DNA of 64,000 nucleotides from Candidatus Rhodoferax mariagerensis (GTDB lineage: Bacteria; Pseudomonadota; Gammaproteobacteria; Burkholderiales; Burkholderiaceae_C). Within the stretch, counting starts at the first letter, position 1. Each line of letters starts with the position of its first letter. Location of the stretch: contig JADKAW010000021.1 in assembly GCA_016719055.1 (NCBI GenBank), positions 1 through 64,000 of the forward strand. The letters are read 5' to 3'. Both the position numbers and the translations under genes were made by a program. Below, in pieces: positions 7,725 to 15,781 of this stretch. The notes below the pieces were generated by a model that saw only the letters and a program-made list of their open reading frames with translations, had not been told where the DNA came from and made no database searches.

Positions 7725-9857
7725 ATGACAGTGAGTGCGCAAAAAATGGCCCGAATTTGTCGCCTAACATCCCATTGTTTTGTCAGGGTTCATCGATTTG
7801 CGCAAAGAGTCATCATGCACGACCCATCCCGCCATCGCACCAAAGCGCTCATCATTTCGAGTGTCGGCCCGGGTGCGCTCAATTTGGGTGGTCGCTGGCG
7901 CCAGATGGCGCTGACATTGGCGTTGGGTGGCTTGCTCGTTGCGCTGCTCTGGCTGGCCTCGGCAACCCGGCCCTGGCAGGCTGTAGAAAACAAGTTCTTT
8001 GACCTGTATACCGCCCTGAGCGCTCCCTACAAAAGCCCGTTGCCACTGGTCATTCTGGCCATTGACGAGCCCAGCTTTCAGCAGTTGCAGACGCAGTGGC
8101 CGTTTCCGCGTCGCTTGCATGCGCAGGTGCTCGATCGCCTGCGCGCAGATGGTGCACTGGCCGTGGGTTTTGATGTGGTGTTCGCCGAGCCCTCCAATCA
8201 GACCGATGATGATGCGCTGGCGCAGGCCATCGCCCGTGCCCCGCCTGTGGTGCTGGCGGCCACGCGTGAGCTGACCGAAAGTGGCAACGCCTCGCTGTGG
8301 ACCGAGGTGATGCCACTGGCGCAGTTTGTCAGTGCCGGGGCCATTGCCGGACAAACCCGGGTGTCGCCAGACGACGACTTTGTGGTGCGCCGCCGTGAAG
8401 CCAGTCCTGACACATTTGCAGCGCAGCTCGCCACGCTGGCTGGCAGCAGCTTGGGCATGCCAGTGCAAACTGACTGGGCGGAGTTGATTGGCTACGCGGG
8501 GCCTAGAGGCACCTTTGACACCCGCTCTTACTACCAGGCGCTGGAGCCTGGCCTGTTGCCCGCCCGGTTCTTTCGGGACAAGATTGTGCTGATTGGCCGC
8601 TCGGTGCGTACCGCCAGCGAACTGGAGCGCTCACAAGCCGACATGTTCAATTCGCCGTTTGCGGTGATGGATCACGAAGACCGGCTTTTTCCTGGCGTTG
8701 AAATCCAGGCCAATTTGCTGGCCAATCTGGTCCACGGTGGCGCGCTTGGCCATGTGGGTCAGGGTTTGCAGGTGGCGCTGGCGTGCGCCTTGGTGGTGGT
8801 GTTGACCGCCTTGTCGCTGCGCCTGCATCCGTGGGTGGTGTTCTTGGGGGTCGGCTCATTGACAATTGGTTCGGCGCTGGGCTCGCTCTGGTTGTTTGCG
8901 GTACAAAAAATCTGGCTGCCACCGCTGCTGCTGATGCTGACCGTGCTCGGGCTTTACGGCAGCAGCCTGTTGCTGGGCTACCTGGCATCGCGCAAACATG
9001 CCCTGCAAACACGTCTGATGTTTTCACAATATGTGCCACCCGAAGTGGTGGCACGCCTGATTGACAACCCAGGCCTGTTCAAACTGGGTGGCGAGGTGCG
9101 CGAGCTGACCCTGATGTTCACCGACCTGGCCAATTTCACCGCCATGTCAGAGCACTTGTCGGCCCCGGCAACCGTCGAGGTGTTGACGGAATACTTCAAC
9201 ACCATGACTGCCATCGTGCACCGTTATGGCGGCACCGTGGACAAATTCATTGGCGACGCCGTCATGGCGTTCTGGGGCGCACCGTTGCCTGATACCCATC
9301 ACGCCGAGCATGCCGTGCGTGCCGCCATCGACATGCAGCAGGCCATGCAGGGATTGACCGATCAGCTGGTGTCACGCGGGCTGCCCACCATTCATATGCG
9401 CATCGGCGTTCATACCGGCTCGGTGGTGGTGGGCAATGTAGGCTCACGTTCGCGCTTTTCTTACACCGCCATTGGCGACGCGGTCAACCTGGCAGCCCGT
9501 CTGGAAGGTGCCAACAAGGCCTTTGGCAGCGGCATTTTGCTGTCAGAAGCCAGTGCGTCTGGGCTGCCACCCGAGCTGCATTTGCGCCACCTCGACACCG
9601 TCATCGTCAAAGGCAAGAGCGAGCCAGTCAAGGTCTATACCCCATGTGACGACACCGTGCTCAGGTCGCTCAGCGCCACCGGCGTGGCGTATTTTCATGA
9701 GCGAAGCTGGGACGAAAGCGCCGCCGCTTTTGCCCAATTGTTGGCGCACAAGCCCGGCGACCTGGCCGCCCTGCGTTTTTTACAGCGCATTGACGCTGAG
9801 CGCGCGGCACCCGCCGATGGCACCTGGAACGGTGCACTGTCACTGGACAAGCTGTAA
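7725..9857 (+). CDS. CHASE2-domain adenylate/guanylate cyclase
   Basis: This is a membrane-bound class III nucleotide cyclase of up to 710 residues. After one TM segment (about residues 62-82) comes an extracytoplasmic CHASE2 sensor (LPLVILAIDEPSFQQLQTQW to RFFRDKIVLIGRS), then three TM helices (about 345-420), then the catalytic domain. Catalytic residues are visible: LMFTDLANFTAMSEHL (first Asp, near 465), DKFIGDAVMAFWG (Lys for adenine and second Asp, near 505-515) and FSYTAIGDAVNLAARLE. The Lys/Asp pair favours cAMP. A C-terminal extension is TPR-like. The start may be 7725 (AAGGA upstream) or ATG 7815; the latter fits the family better. It is divergent from the HD-GYP gene. Confidence 0.88.
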   Translation: MTVSAQKMARICRLTSHCFVRVHRFAQRVIMHDPSRHRTKALIISSVGPGALNLGGRWRQMALTLALGGLLVALLWLASATRPWQAVENKFFDLYTALSAPYKSPLPLVILAIDEPSFQQLQTQWPFPRRLHAQVLDRLRADGALAVGFDVVFAEPSNQTDDDALAQAIARAPPVVLAATRELTESGNASLWTEVMPLAQFVSAGAIAGQTRVSPDDDFVVRRREASPDTFAAQLATLAGSSLGMPVQTDWAELIGYAGPRGTFDTRSYYQALEPGLLPARFFRDKIVLIGRSVRTASELERSQADMFNSPFAVMDHEDRLFPGVEIQANLLANLVHGGALGHVGQGLQVALACALVVVLTALSLRLHPWVVFLGVGSLTIGSALGSLWLFAVQKIWLPPLLLMLTVLGLYGSSLLLGYLASRKHALQTRLMFSQYVPPEVVARLIDNPGLFKLGGEVRELTLMFTDLANFTAMSEHLSAPATVEVLTEYFNTMTAIVHRYGGTVDKFIGDAVMAFWGAPLPDTHHAEHAVRAAIDMQQAMQGLTDQLVSRGLPTIHMRIGVHTGSVVVGNVGSRSRFSYTAIGDAVNLAARLEGANKAFGSGILLSEASASGLPPELHLRHLDTVIVKGKSEPVKVYTPCDDTVLRSLSATGVAYFHERSWDESAAAFAQLLAHKPGDLAALRFLQRIDAERAAPADGTWNGALSLDKL

Positions 9858-9886
9858 CCAGCATCTCAAAACAAGGATCACCTCAG

Positions 9887-11389
9887 ATGCGATTTGAATC
9901 AATGCAAATTTTTTGGCCCAGCTTACAGCGCCGACTTCTGCTCGGCAGCAGCGCCTGGCTTCTGGCCGGTGGCTGGCTTGCCAGCGCACAGGTGCCAGCA
10001 GTACCCGAGGCTGTGGCCGCAGCATTGGCGCGCGCCCAGATTCCGCTGGACGCTGTGAGCCTGCTGGTGGCCGATGCCGAGGGCAAGACACCGCCGCGCC
10101 TGAGCCATCGCCCCGAGGTGCCCATGAACCCGGCATCCACCATGAAGCTGGTCACCACCTACGCTGCCCTGGACTTGCTAGGCCCGGCCTACAGTTGGCG
10201 CACGCCGGTGTGGCTGGACGGCCGGCTGCAGGGCGGTGTGCTGAAAGGCAACCTGGTGATCCAGGGCCTGGGTGACCCCAAACTGGTGCACGAGCGCCTG
10301 TGGCTGCTGCTGCAGCGCGTGCAGGGCATGGGCGTGCAAAAAATAGACGGTGACGTGGTGCTGGACCGCCGGGCGTTTGCGCCACTGGAGTCGGCCCCCG
10401 CTGATTTTGATGGCGAGCCACTCCGACCCTACAACGTGGCACCAGACGCCTTGCTGTTCAACTTCAAGTCGATGTTGATGACATTCGCGCCTGATCTGGT
10501 GGCCAATGTGGCACGGGTGCGTTATGACGTGGCGCTGGCCGGGGTGCAGATGCCCGCTGCCGTGCCCCTGCTGACCACCAAGGGCGCGGCCTGTGGTGAC
10601 TACCGGGGCCAGCTTAAGGCTGACTTTACGGACCCGGCGCGCATGGTGTTTGCCGGTAGTTACCCGGCAAGTTGTGGCGAAAAAGTCTGGCCGCTGGCTT
10701 ATGGCGACCCAGGCAGTTACAACGCCCGCAGCCTGGAGGCCTTGTGGCGCAGCATGGGCGGGCAACTGAGCGGACGTGTGCGCGACGGCATTGCACCCAT
10801 GTCGCCCGCTGGTTTTGATCTGACCAGCCCGACGCTGCTGGAAATTGTGCGTGACATCAACAAGTTCAGCAACAACGTGATGGCGCAGCAGGTGTTTTTA
10901 AGCCTGGCGCTGCCCAAGCAATATACGGCTGAAGGTGTGGCCGCAGGGCCAGGCGCACCCGCAGTGCCGGTCACGCGCGACATGGCGCGCGACGTGGTGC
11001 GGCGCTGGTGGTTACAGCGCATCAGCCCAACCGATGCGCCGGTTGTTGACAATGGCTCGGGCCTGTCGCGCCAGGAGCGCATCAGCGCCCAGGGCATGCT
11101 CAAGCTGTTGCAGGTGGCCTATGCCTCGCCAACCATGCCAGAGCTGATGTCGTCGTTACCAATCGTCGGGGTGGATGGCACCCTCAAACGCAGCCGGGCC
11201 AGCCCGGCCAGCGCGCACCTGAAAACCGGCAGCCTGCGCGAAGTGATGGCGCTGGCGGGCTATGTGCATGCAGCCAGCGGCAAACGCCTGTGCCTGGTGG
11301 CATTTGTCAACCATGCCAACGCTGCTGCGGCACGCCCGGCGCTGGATGCCTTGTTGCAATGGGCGGTCAGCGACAATGGCACGCTCTGA
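9887..11389 (+). CDS. dacB: D-alanyl-D-alanine carboxypeptidase/endopeptidase (PBP4)
   Basis: DacB trims pentapeptides and cleaves cross-links in periplasmic peptidoglycan. The 500-residue protein has an N-terminal signal sequence (RRLLLGSSAWLLAGGWLASA), the SxxK motif in NPASTMKLVTTYAAL, the SxN motif in KFSNNVMAQQVFLS, and the KTG box in SAHLKTGSLREVMALAGY. The large inserted domains between SxxK and SxN that mark class C PBPs (PBP4 type) are present. It starts 29 nt after the cyclase and may be cotranscribed with it. AAGGA lies upstream of the start. Confidence 0.93.
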   Translation: MRFESMQIFWPSLQRRLLLGSSAWLLAGGWLASAQVPAVPEAVAAALARAQIPLDAVSLLVADAEGKTPPRLSHRPEVPMNPASTMKLVTTYAALDLLGPAYSWRTPVWLDGRLQGGVLKGNLVIQGLGDPKLVHERLWLLLQRVQGMGVQKIDGDVVLDRRAFAPLESAPADFDGEPLRPYNVAPDALLFNFKSMLMTFAPDLVANVARVRYDVALAGVQMPAAVPLLTTKGAACGDYRGQLKADFTDPARMVFAGSYPASCGEKVWPLAYGDPGSYNARSLEALWRSMGGQLSGRVRDGIAPMSPAGFDLTSPTLLEIVRDINKFSNNVMAQQVFLSLALPKQYTAEGVAAGPGAPAVPVTRDMARDVVRRWWLQRISPTDAPVVDNGSGLSRQERISAQGMLKLLQVAYASPTMPELMSSLPIVGVDGTLKRSRASPASAHLKTGSLREVMALAGYVHAASGKRLCLVAFVNHANAAAARPALDALLQWAVSDNGTL

Positions 11390-11423
11390 TGCCCATTGGG
11401 CACGCTCTTGACGCGACCCCTTT

Positions 11424-11687
11424 ATGAACTTGACCGATCTCATTGGCACGCTGGCTGCTGTTCTGACCACTGGCAGTTTTTTGCCGCAAGCCTGGCACAC
11501 CTTCAGAACCAAGGACGTCAGCGGCATTTCGCTGGGGATGTACAGCGTGTTCACCGTCGGTGTGGCCGGCTGGTTGGTATATGGTTTGATGTTGCAGGCG
11601 TGGCCCATCGTGATCTCCAATTTCATCACCCTGACGCTGGCCTCGACAATTTTGTTCATGAAGTTGCGCTACCGCTCAAGGTGTTGA
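11424..11687 (+). CDS. SemiSWEET sugar transporter
   Basis: This 87-residue membrane protein is a bacterial SemiSWEET: a single three-helix bundle that dimerises to carry sugars. TM1 is DLIGTLAAVLTTGSFLPQAW with the PQ motif, followed by HTFRTKDVSGISLGMYSVF, TM2 and TM3 (IVISNFITLTLASTILFMKL). The length is exactly that of the family (about 85-95). The substrate (glucose or sucrose in studied homologs) is unknown here. It follows dacB by 34 nt. The next gene has its own RBS after an AT-rich gap. Confidence 0.88.
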   Translation: MNLTDLIGTLAAVLTTGSFLPQAWHTFRTKDVSGISLGMYSVFTVGVAGWLVYGLMLQAWPIVISNFITLTLASTILFMKLRYRSRC

Positions 11688-11783
11688 ACTGGGGTTTACC
11701 CGGTTCACGTTTTTGAGGTTCAACAGTAACATTTGCGGATTAAAAAGTACGGTCGTTCTTTTATTATTTTTTGGAGAGTTTTG

Positions 11784-12917
11784 ATGCGGCAACTGAAATG
11801 GGTTGGGGTGGCGTTTGGTACAGCACTGCTGTTGGCGGCTTGTGGCGGCGGAGACGGCGATCAGACGCCGACCGTCAAGTTCACCTCCATGGTGTCGTTT
11901 GGCGACAGTCTGAGCGACGTGGGCACCCACAAAGTGGGCACGGTGGCAGCACTGGGGGGTGGCTTGTACACCGTCAACGGCATTGCGGGTGCCATTGGCG
12001 CCAACCCCACGCCCAGTAAAAACTGGACTGAGCTGATCGCGGTGCAGGCCGGCCTGGCAGCGCCCTGCCCGGCACAAACCGGTCTGGACGGCGCCGCGGC
12101 CCAGGGCTTTAGCGTGCCGGTGGTCAACCACACGGGCTGTTATGGCTATGCCCAGGGTGGCTCACGCGTGACCAACCCGGTCGGACCCGGCAACAAGCTG
12201 CTGGGTGGTGACAATGCCTTGCTGGGCCAGTTGACAGTGCCGGTGGTTACCCAGATATCGAACCACTTAACGGCCAGCGGCGGCAGCTTCAAAGGCACCG
12301 AACTGGTCACCGTGATGGCCGGTGGCAACGACATCTTCCTCAATCTGGCAACGATTTCACCCACCGTCACCGCACTGGTGGGTGCCGGCATGAGTGTGTC
12401 TGATGCCACCACCCAGGCCTCGACCTCGGCAGTCACCGAAATGGGCAAGGCGGGTGCCGAGCTGGCGGGTTACACCAAAGCACTGATCGTTGGCAAAGGT
12501 GCGAAATATGTGGTGGTGGTCAATTTGCCTGATGCCAGCAAGACGCCCTTTGGTTACAGCCAGGAAGCGGCTACACAAGGGCTGATCAATGGCATGGTGA
12601 CCACTTTCAATACCCAGCTGCAAAATGGTTTGGTCGGCACCCCGGGTGTGATCATCGTAGACGCCTACAGCGACATTCGCAATCAGGCGGTCAATCCGGC
12701 CAGCTACGCGCTCAGCAACGTCACCATGCCCGCCTGCAATCTGACAGCGCCCAGCCCAAACGCGCTGGGCAGTTCGCTGGTGTGCAACAGTACCAATGTG
12801 GTGGCGGGTGATGTGTCGCACTACCTGTTTGCGGATACCGTGCACCCCACCCCCTATGGCTACAAGCTGCTGGCACAACTGGTGACCAAGAGCCTGGTAC
12901 TGGCGGGCTGGCTTTGA
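11784..12917 (+). CDS. GDSL-family esterase/lipase lipoprotein
   Basis: This 377-residue secreted SGNH hydrolase has a lipoprotein signal (GTALLLAACGGG, Cys near residue 18), the GDSL block VSFGDSLSDVGTH with the nucleophile Ser, a GGSR block, the VMAGGNDIFLNL block with oxyanion Gly and Asn, and the C-terminal DTVHPTPYGYKLLAQ with catalytic Asp and His. It should cleave esters at the cell surface or in the outer membrane. I chose ATG 11784 because GGAGAG precedes it and the signal peptide begins there. It is followed by an OmpW and a secreted hydrolase on the same strand, 34 and 16 nt apart, likely one operon. Confidence 0.88.
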   Translation: MRQLKWVGVAFGTALLLAACGGGDGDQTPTVKFTSMVSFGDSLSDVGTHKVGTVAALGGGLYTVNGIAGAIGANPTPSKNWTELIAVQAGLAAPCPAQTGLDGAAAQGFSVPVVNHTGCYGYAQGGSRVTNPVGPGNKLLGGDNALLGQLTVPVVTQISNHLTASGGSFKGTELVTVMAGGNDIFLNLATISPTVTALVGAGMSVSDATTQASTSAVTEMGKAGAELAGYTKALIVGKGAKYVVVVNLPDASKTPFGYSQEAATQGLINGMVTTFNTQLQNGLVGTPGVIIVDAYSDIRNQAVNPASYALSNVTMPACNLTAPSPNALGSSLVCNSTNVVAGDVSHYLFADTVHPTPYGYKLLAQLVTKSLVLAGWL

Positions 12918-12951
12918 CTGACTTGAACGCCCCTGAGAACCTTCTTTGCAA

Positions 12952-13614
12952 ATGACAATGAAGCTCGTGGCTATTGCGGCAGCGCTGTCAACCGGCACCG
13001 CTGTCGCGCAAACCGCGGGCACCTGGATGGCACGCGTGGGGGCCATCACGGTTTCTCCGCAAGTGAGCAGCGGCTATTTGTCGGCACCTGATTACATGGG
13101 CGGCACCAAAACGGATGTGAGTTCAAACACCCAGCTTAGCAGTGGCGTCACCTACATGTACACCGACCATTGGTCAGTGGATGTGCCGGTGGCATTGCCC
13201 TTCAAGCACCAGATCATGGGCGACGGTGCCTTGAAGGGCGCGGGCGACCTGGCTGAAGTCAAAACCTTGCCGTTGACGGTTTTTTTGCAGTACCGGTTCC
13301 TGCAAGCCAACGCCAAATTTCGCCCATATGTGGGCTTTGGCCTGACCTATGCTTACATCTATGAGGCAACGGGCAGTGGCAAGCTCACCGCCACCACCAA
13401 CCCAGGCGGCCCGGCGACCTCGTTGTCGGTGGACTCAAAATGGGGCCTGAATGCTCAAATCGGTGCCACCATCAGCCTCGATGACAAGTGGTTTATTGAC
13501 CTGCATTACAGCAAGTCCAACCTGAGCACCACCACTCATTTTTCAACTGGCCAGCAACTGGGTATTGCGCTTGACCCGGCCTGTTATGGCATCGGAATTG
13601 GCTATAGGTTTTAA
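12952..13614 (+). CDS. OmpW-family outer membrane protein
   Basis: OmpW proteins are 8-stranded beta-barrels that pass small hydrophobic molecules. After a signal peptide (MKLVAIAAALSTGTAVAQ) the mature chain shows WMARVGAITVSPQ, a variable loop, YMYTDHWSVDVPVALPFKHQ, LPLTVFLQYRF, FRPYVGFGLTYAYIY, and ends with a beta-strand closing in Phe (GIGIGYRF), the outer membrane assembly signature. Its length (about 220) is typical. The start codon is uncertain among ATG 12952 and 12958 and an upstream TTG. It lies between two secreted hydrolases, which suggests a shared substrate-uptake role; this is inference. Confidence 0.87.
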   Translation: MTMKLVAIAAALSTGTAVAQTAGTWMARVGAITVSPQVSSGYLSAPDYMGGTKTDVSSNTQLSSGVTYMYTDHWSVDVPVALPFKHQIMGDGALKGAGDLAEVKTLPLTVFLQYRFLQANAKFRPYVGFGLTYAYIYEATGSGKLTATTNPGGPATSLSVDSKWGLNAQIGATISLDDKWFIDLHYSKSNLSTTTHFSTGQQLGIALDPACYGIGIGYRF

Positions 13615-13630
13615 TCAATAGGGGTTTGCC

Positions 13631-14677
13631 ATGAATTTGTCCATATTGCGTTCTTTGGCCTGTGGGCTGTGTCTGCCAGTCGTCAGTGTGGCGGCTTTTT
13701 CGCAAAATGTGACGCCGGTGACCGACTTTAAAAACGGCCCCGGCAATGGCTTGTACAGCTACGCGTCCAGTACGCCGGCGGCGGTCATCGATCTGATTCA
13801 GTCCAGCCGACCGCGTCCGCCAGCTACCGCTCAGGGCGAGCTTTTCCTGCCACCCAACGCACCTAAGGATGTGAAGTCACCCGCAGTGGTGCTGGTGCAT
13901 GGTTCTGGGGGCATTTACCCCGAGCAGGGCACCTTCTGGGCCAAATTGCTCAACGCACAGGGTATTGCGGCCTTTGTGATTGATGTGTTTGGCCCGCGTG
14001 GTGTCAAGTCCACCGGTGAGGATCAGGGCCTGGTGCCGTTCGCAGCCGACACAGCCGATGCTTTTGTGGCCTTGGGCATGCTGGCCAGTCACCCGCAGAT
14101 TGACCCGAAGCGCATTGCCGTCATGGGCTTTTCACGCGGCGGCATCACCGCTGTTCGCAGTGGTGTGGTACCTATCATCAAAGGCTCCGCACCGGCCGGT
14201 CTGCGCTTTGCTGCACACATTGCGCTTTACAGTGGCGGCTGCTCGGGCATACTTTCCGTGACGCCCAAGGCGGGAGCCTTCAGCCCCGAACCCATGCTGT
14301 TTGTACACGGTGACGCCGACGACTACGCCTACCTGAGCGACTGCCGCACCTATGCGCAGCGTATCAAGGCAGCGGGCACACCCACCGAACTGGTCGTGTT
14401 GCCAGGCGTGCGGCACAAGTTTGATGTGGACAACACCCGGCTGATCAGTTTGCCATCCAACTCCAAGGCCAAAGAGGGCTGCCCGCTTGAGTATGACTTC
14501 CTGGACATGAAGACGCGTGACCGCCGCAGTGGCGAGGCACTTTCAGCAGACAAGGTCAAGGAAATCAGCAACGACCTGTGCGCCGCCAAGGGTGCCACCA
14601 TGGAAGGCAACCGCGCTGCCCGGGACGCGGCAGGCAAGGCGGTGACAGAGTTCTTGGGCCGAACCTTCGGGTCTTAG
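13631..14677 (+). CDS. Secreted dienelactone-hydrolase-family protein
   Basis: This 348-residue alpha/beta hydrolase has a cleavable signal (to about VAAFSQN). It shows VVLVHGSGGIYPEQ (oxyanion loop), IAVMGFSRGGITAV with nucleophile Ser in G-x-S-x-G, MLFVHGDADDY with the acid, and LPGVRHKFDVD with catalytic His. Proteins of this family (DLH/PET46-like) hydrolyse small esters or lactones. An extra C-terminal domain of about 80 residues includes two cysteines. It is the third gene of a GDSL-OmpW-hydrolase run and is convergent with the Sua5 gene, 8 nt away. The substrate is unknown. Confidence 0.85.
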   Translation: MNLSILRSLACGLCLPVVSVAAFSQNVTPVTDFKNGPGNGLYSYASSTPAAVIDLIQSSRPRPPATAQGELFLPPNAPKDVKSPAVVLVHGSGGIYPEQGTFWAKLLNAQGIAAFVIDVFGPRGVKSTGEDQGLVPFAADTADAFVALGMLASHPQIDPKRIAVMGFSRGGITAVRSGVVPIIKGSAPAGLRFAAHIALYSGGCSGILSVTPKAGAFSPEPMLFVHGDADDYAYLSDCRTYAQRIKAAGTPTELVVLPGVRHKFDVDNTRLISLPSNSKAKEGCPLEYDFLDMKTRDRRSGEALSADKVKEISNDLCAAKGATMEGNRAARDAAGKAVTEFLGRTFGS

Positions 14678-14685
14678 CACTGCAC

Positions 14686-15753
14686 TCAGCTGGCCGCTCG
14701 CTGCAAGCGGTCGCGCACACCGTCCCAGGCGGGGGTATCGGGTGGTATTTCAACCCAGATCGTCTGGACACCCTGCGCGTCGAAGTTGCGCAGGGCGGCA
14801 AACAGTTCCTGCGCGGCGTTGACGGCATCATCGGGCATGCGCCGATAAAGCACATGTGATGATGCATCCTGAAGTGCCGAGCGACAGTACAGTGCCGTCA
14901 CTGGGCGGGCAGCCACAATGTCTTCATCAGACTCCAGCATCTCCAAGGCCGACAATAATGCCTCGGCTGACATCAGTTGCACCCTGGCCTGTGGGGCGTA
15001 GTGCGACTCAAGTGTTCCAGAAGCCTTGGGCGCGGGTGCTGCTTGCGCTGGCAGCTCATTTTTTTGAAGCACTTTGTGGCCACAAACAGCCTGCACCTGG
15101 TCAACTGTCACCACCCCGGGCCGCAGCAGCACTGGCGCACCCCGAGTGCAGTCAATGATGGTGGACTCAATGCCCACGTGGCACGGTCCGCCGTCCAGAA
15201 TCAACAAGCCATCACCAAATTCCCCTGCCACATGCGCAGCCGTGGTCGGGCTCACCCGTCCAAACTGATTGGCGCTGGGGGCTGCCAAGCCCCACAAATA
15301 ATGGGGGTCAGGTTCCAATTGTTTGTCATTCACGCCTGACTCATCCTGGTGAATTGGCATCCGACCCCAGTTGAGCACGGCCAGGGCAATGGGGTGGGCC
15401 GGGCAGCGCAGGCCAATGGTCGGGTGCCCACCTGCAGCCGCATTGGCAACACCGGCGCGCCGTGGCAGGATCAGCGTCAGGGGGCCGGGCCAAAAAGCCT
15501 TCATCAACGCCTGGGCAAATTCAGGAATGTCTGCGGCATAGTGGCTAGCCGACTGTGCGTTGGCCACATGAACAATCAGGGGGTGATCGGCCGGACGGCC
15601 TTTGGCGTTGAATATGCCGGCAACCGCAACGTCGTTGTCGGCGTCCGCAGCCAACCCATAGACGGTTTCGGTTGGCAAGCCAATCAGGCCTCCAGTCCTT
15701 ATGCAGTCTACTGCAGCCGCTATTGAATTTGAATATTCACCCGACAGAATCAC
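14686..15753 (-). CDS. L-threonylcarbamoyladenylate synthase, Sua5 type
   Basis: This enzyme makes threonylcarbamoyl-AMP from Thr, bicarbonate and ATP for tRNA t6A. The YrdC domain (residues 10-220) has GLIGLPTETVYGLAADA, NAKGRPADHPLIVHV, WPGPLTLIL and GLAAPSANQFGRVS; a C-terminal Sua5 domain follows (SGTLESHYAPQAR is its signature). I place the start at GTG 15753, 7 nt after AGG; a longer frame to 15840 would overlap purK and adds no homology. The first residues (EYSNSIAAAVDCIRTGG) contain a repeat copy. It is last in purE-purK-sua5. This region includes an insertion GRMPIHQDESGVNDKQLEPD, seen in related Sua5s. Confidence 0.9.
   Translation of the reverse strand: MILSGEYSNSIAAAVDCIRTGGLIGLPTETVYGLAADADNDVAVAGIFNAKGRPADHPLIVHVANAQSASHYAADIPEFAQALMKAFWPGPLTLILPRRAGVANAAAGGHPTIGLRCPAHPIALAVLNWGRMPIHQDESGVNDKQLEPDPHYLWGLAAPSANQFGRVSPTTAAHVAGEFGDGLLILDGGPCHVGIESTIIDCTRGAPVLLRPGVVTVDQVQAVCGHKVLQKNELPAQAAPAPKASGTLESHYAPQARVQLMSAEALLSALEMLESDEDIVAARPVTALYCRSALQDASSHVLYRRMPDDAVNAAQELFAALRNFDAQGVQTIWVEIPPDTPAWDGVRDRLQRAAS
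15680..15735 (-). repeat. Interspersed ~55-bp repeat, copy 3 (start of Sua5-type gene)
   Basis: On the minus strand: CAAATTCAATAGCGGCTGC, AGTAGACTGCATAAGGACTG, GAGGCCTGATTGG. It covers the first codons of the gene, so the N-terminus is partly repeat-derived. Copy quality is moderate because the conserved protein also constrains the sequence. Confidence 0.55.
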
Positions 15754-15781
15754 ATCATGACCTGATGAAAAAGGCCGTGCC

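Noticed and set aside
12357..13049. Minus-strand frame over the GDSL/OmpW genes
   Set aside because: Antisense shadow; plus-strand proteins have signal peptides and catalytic motifs.
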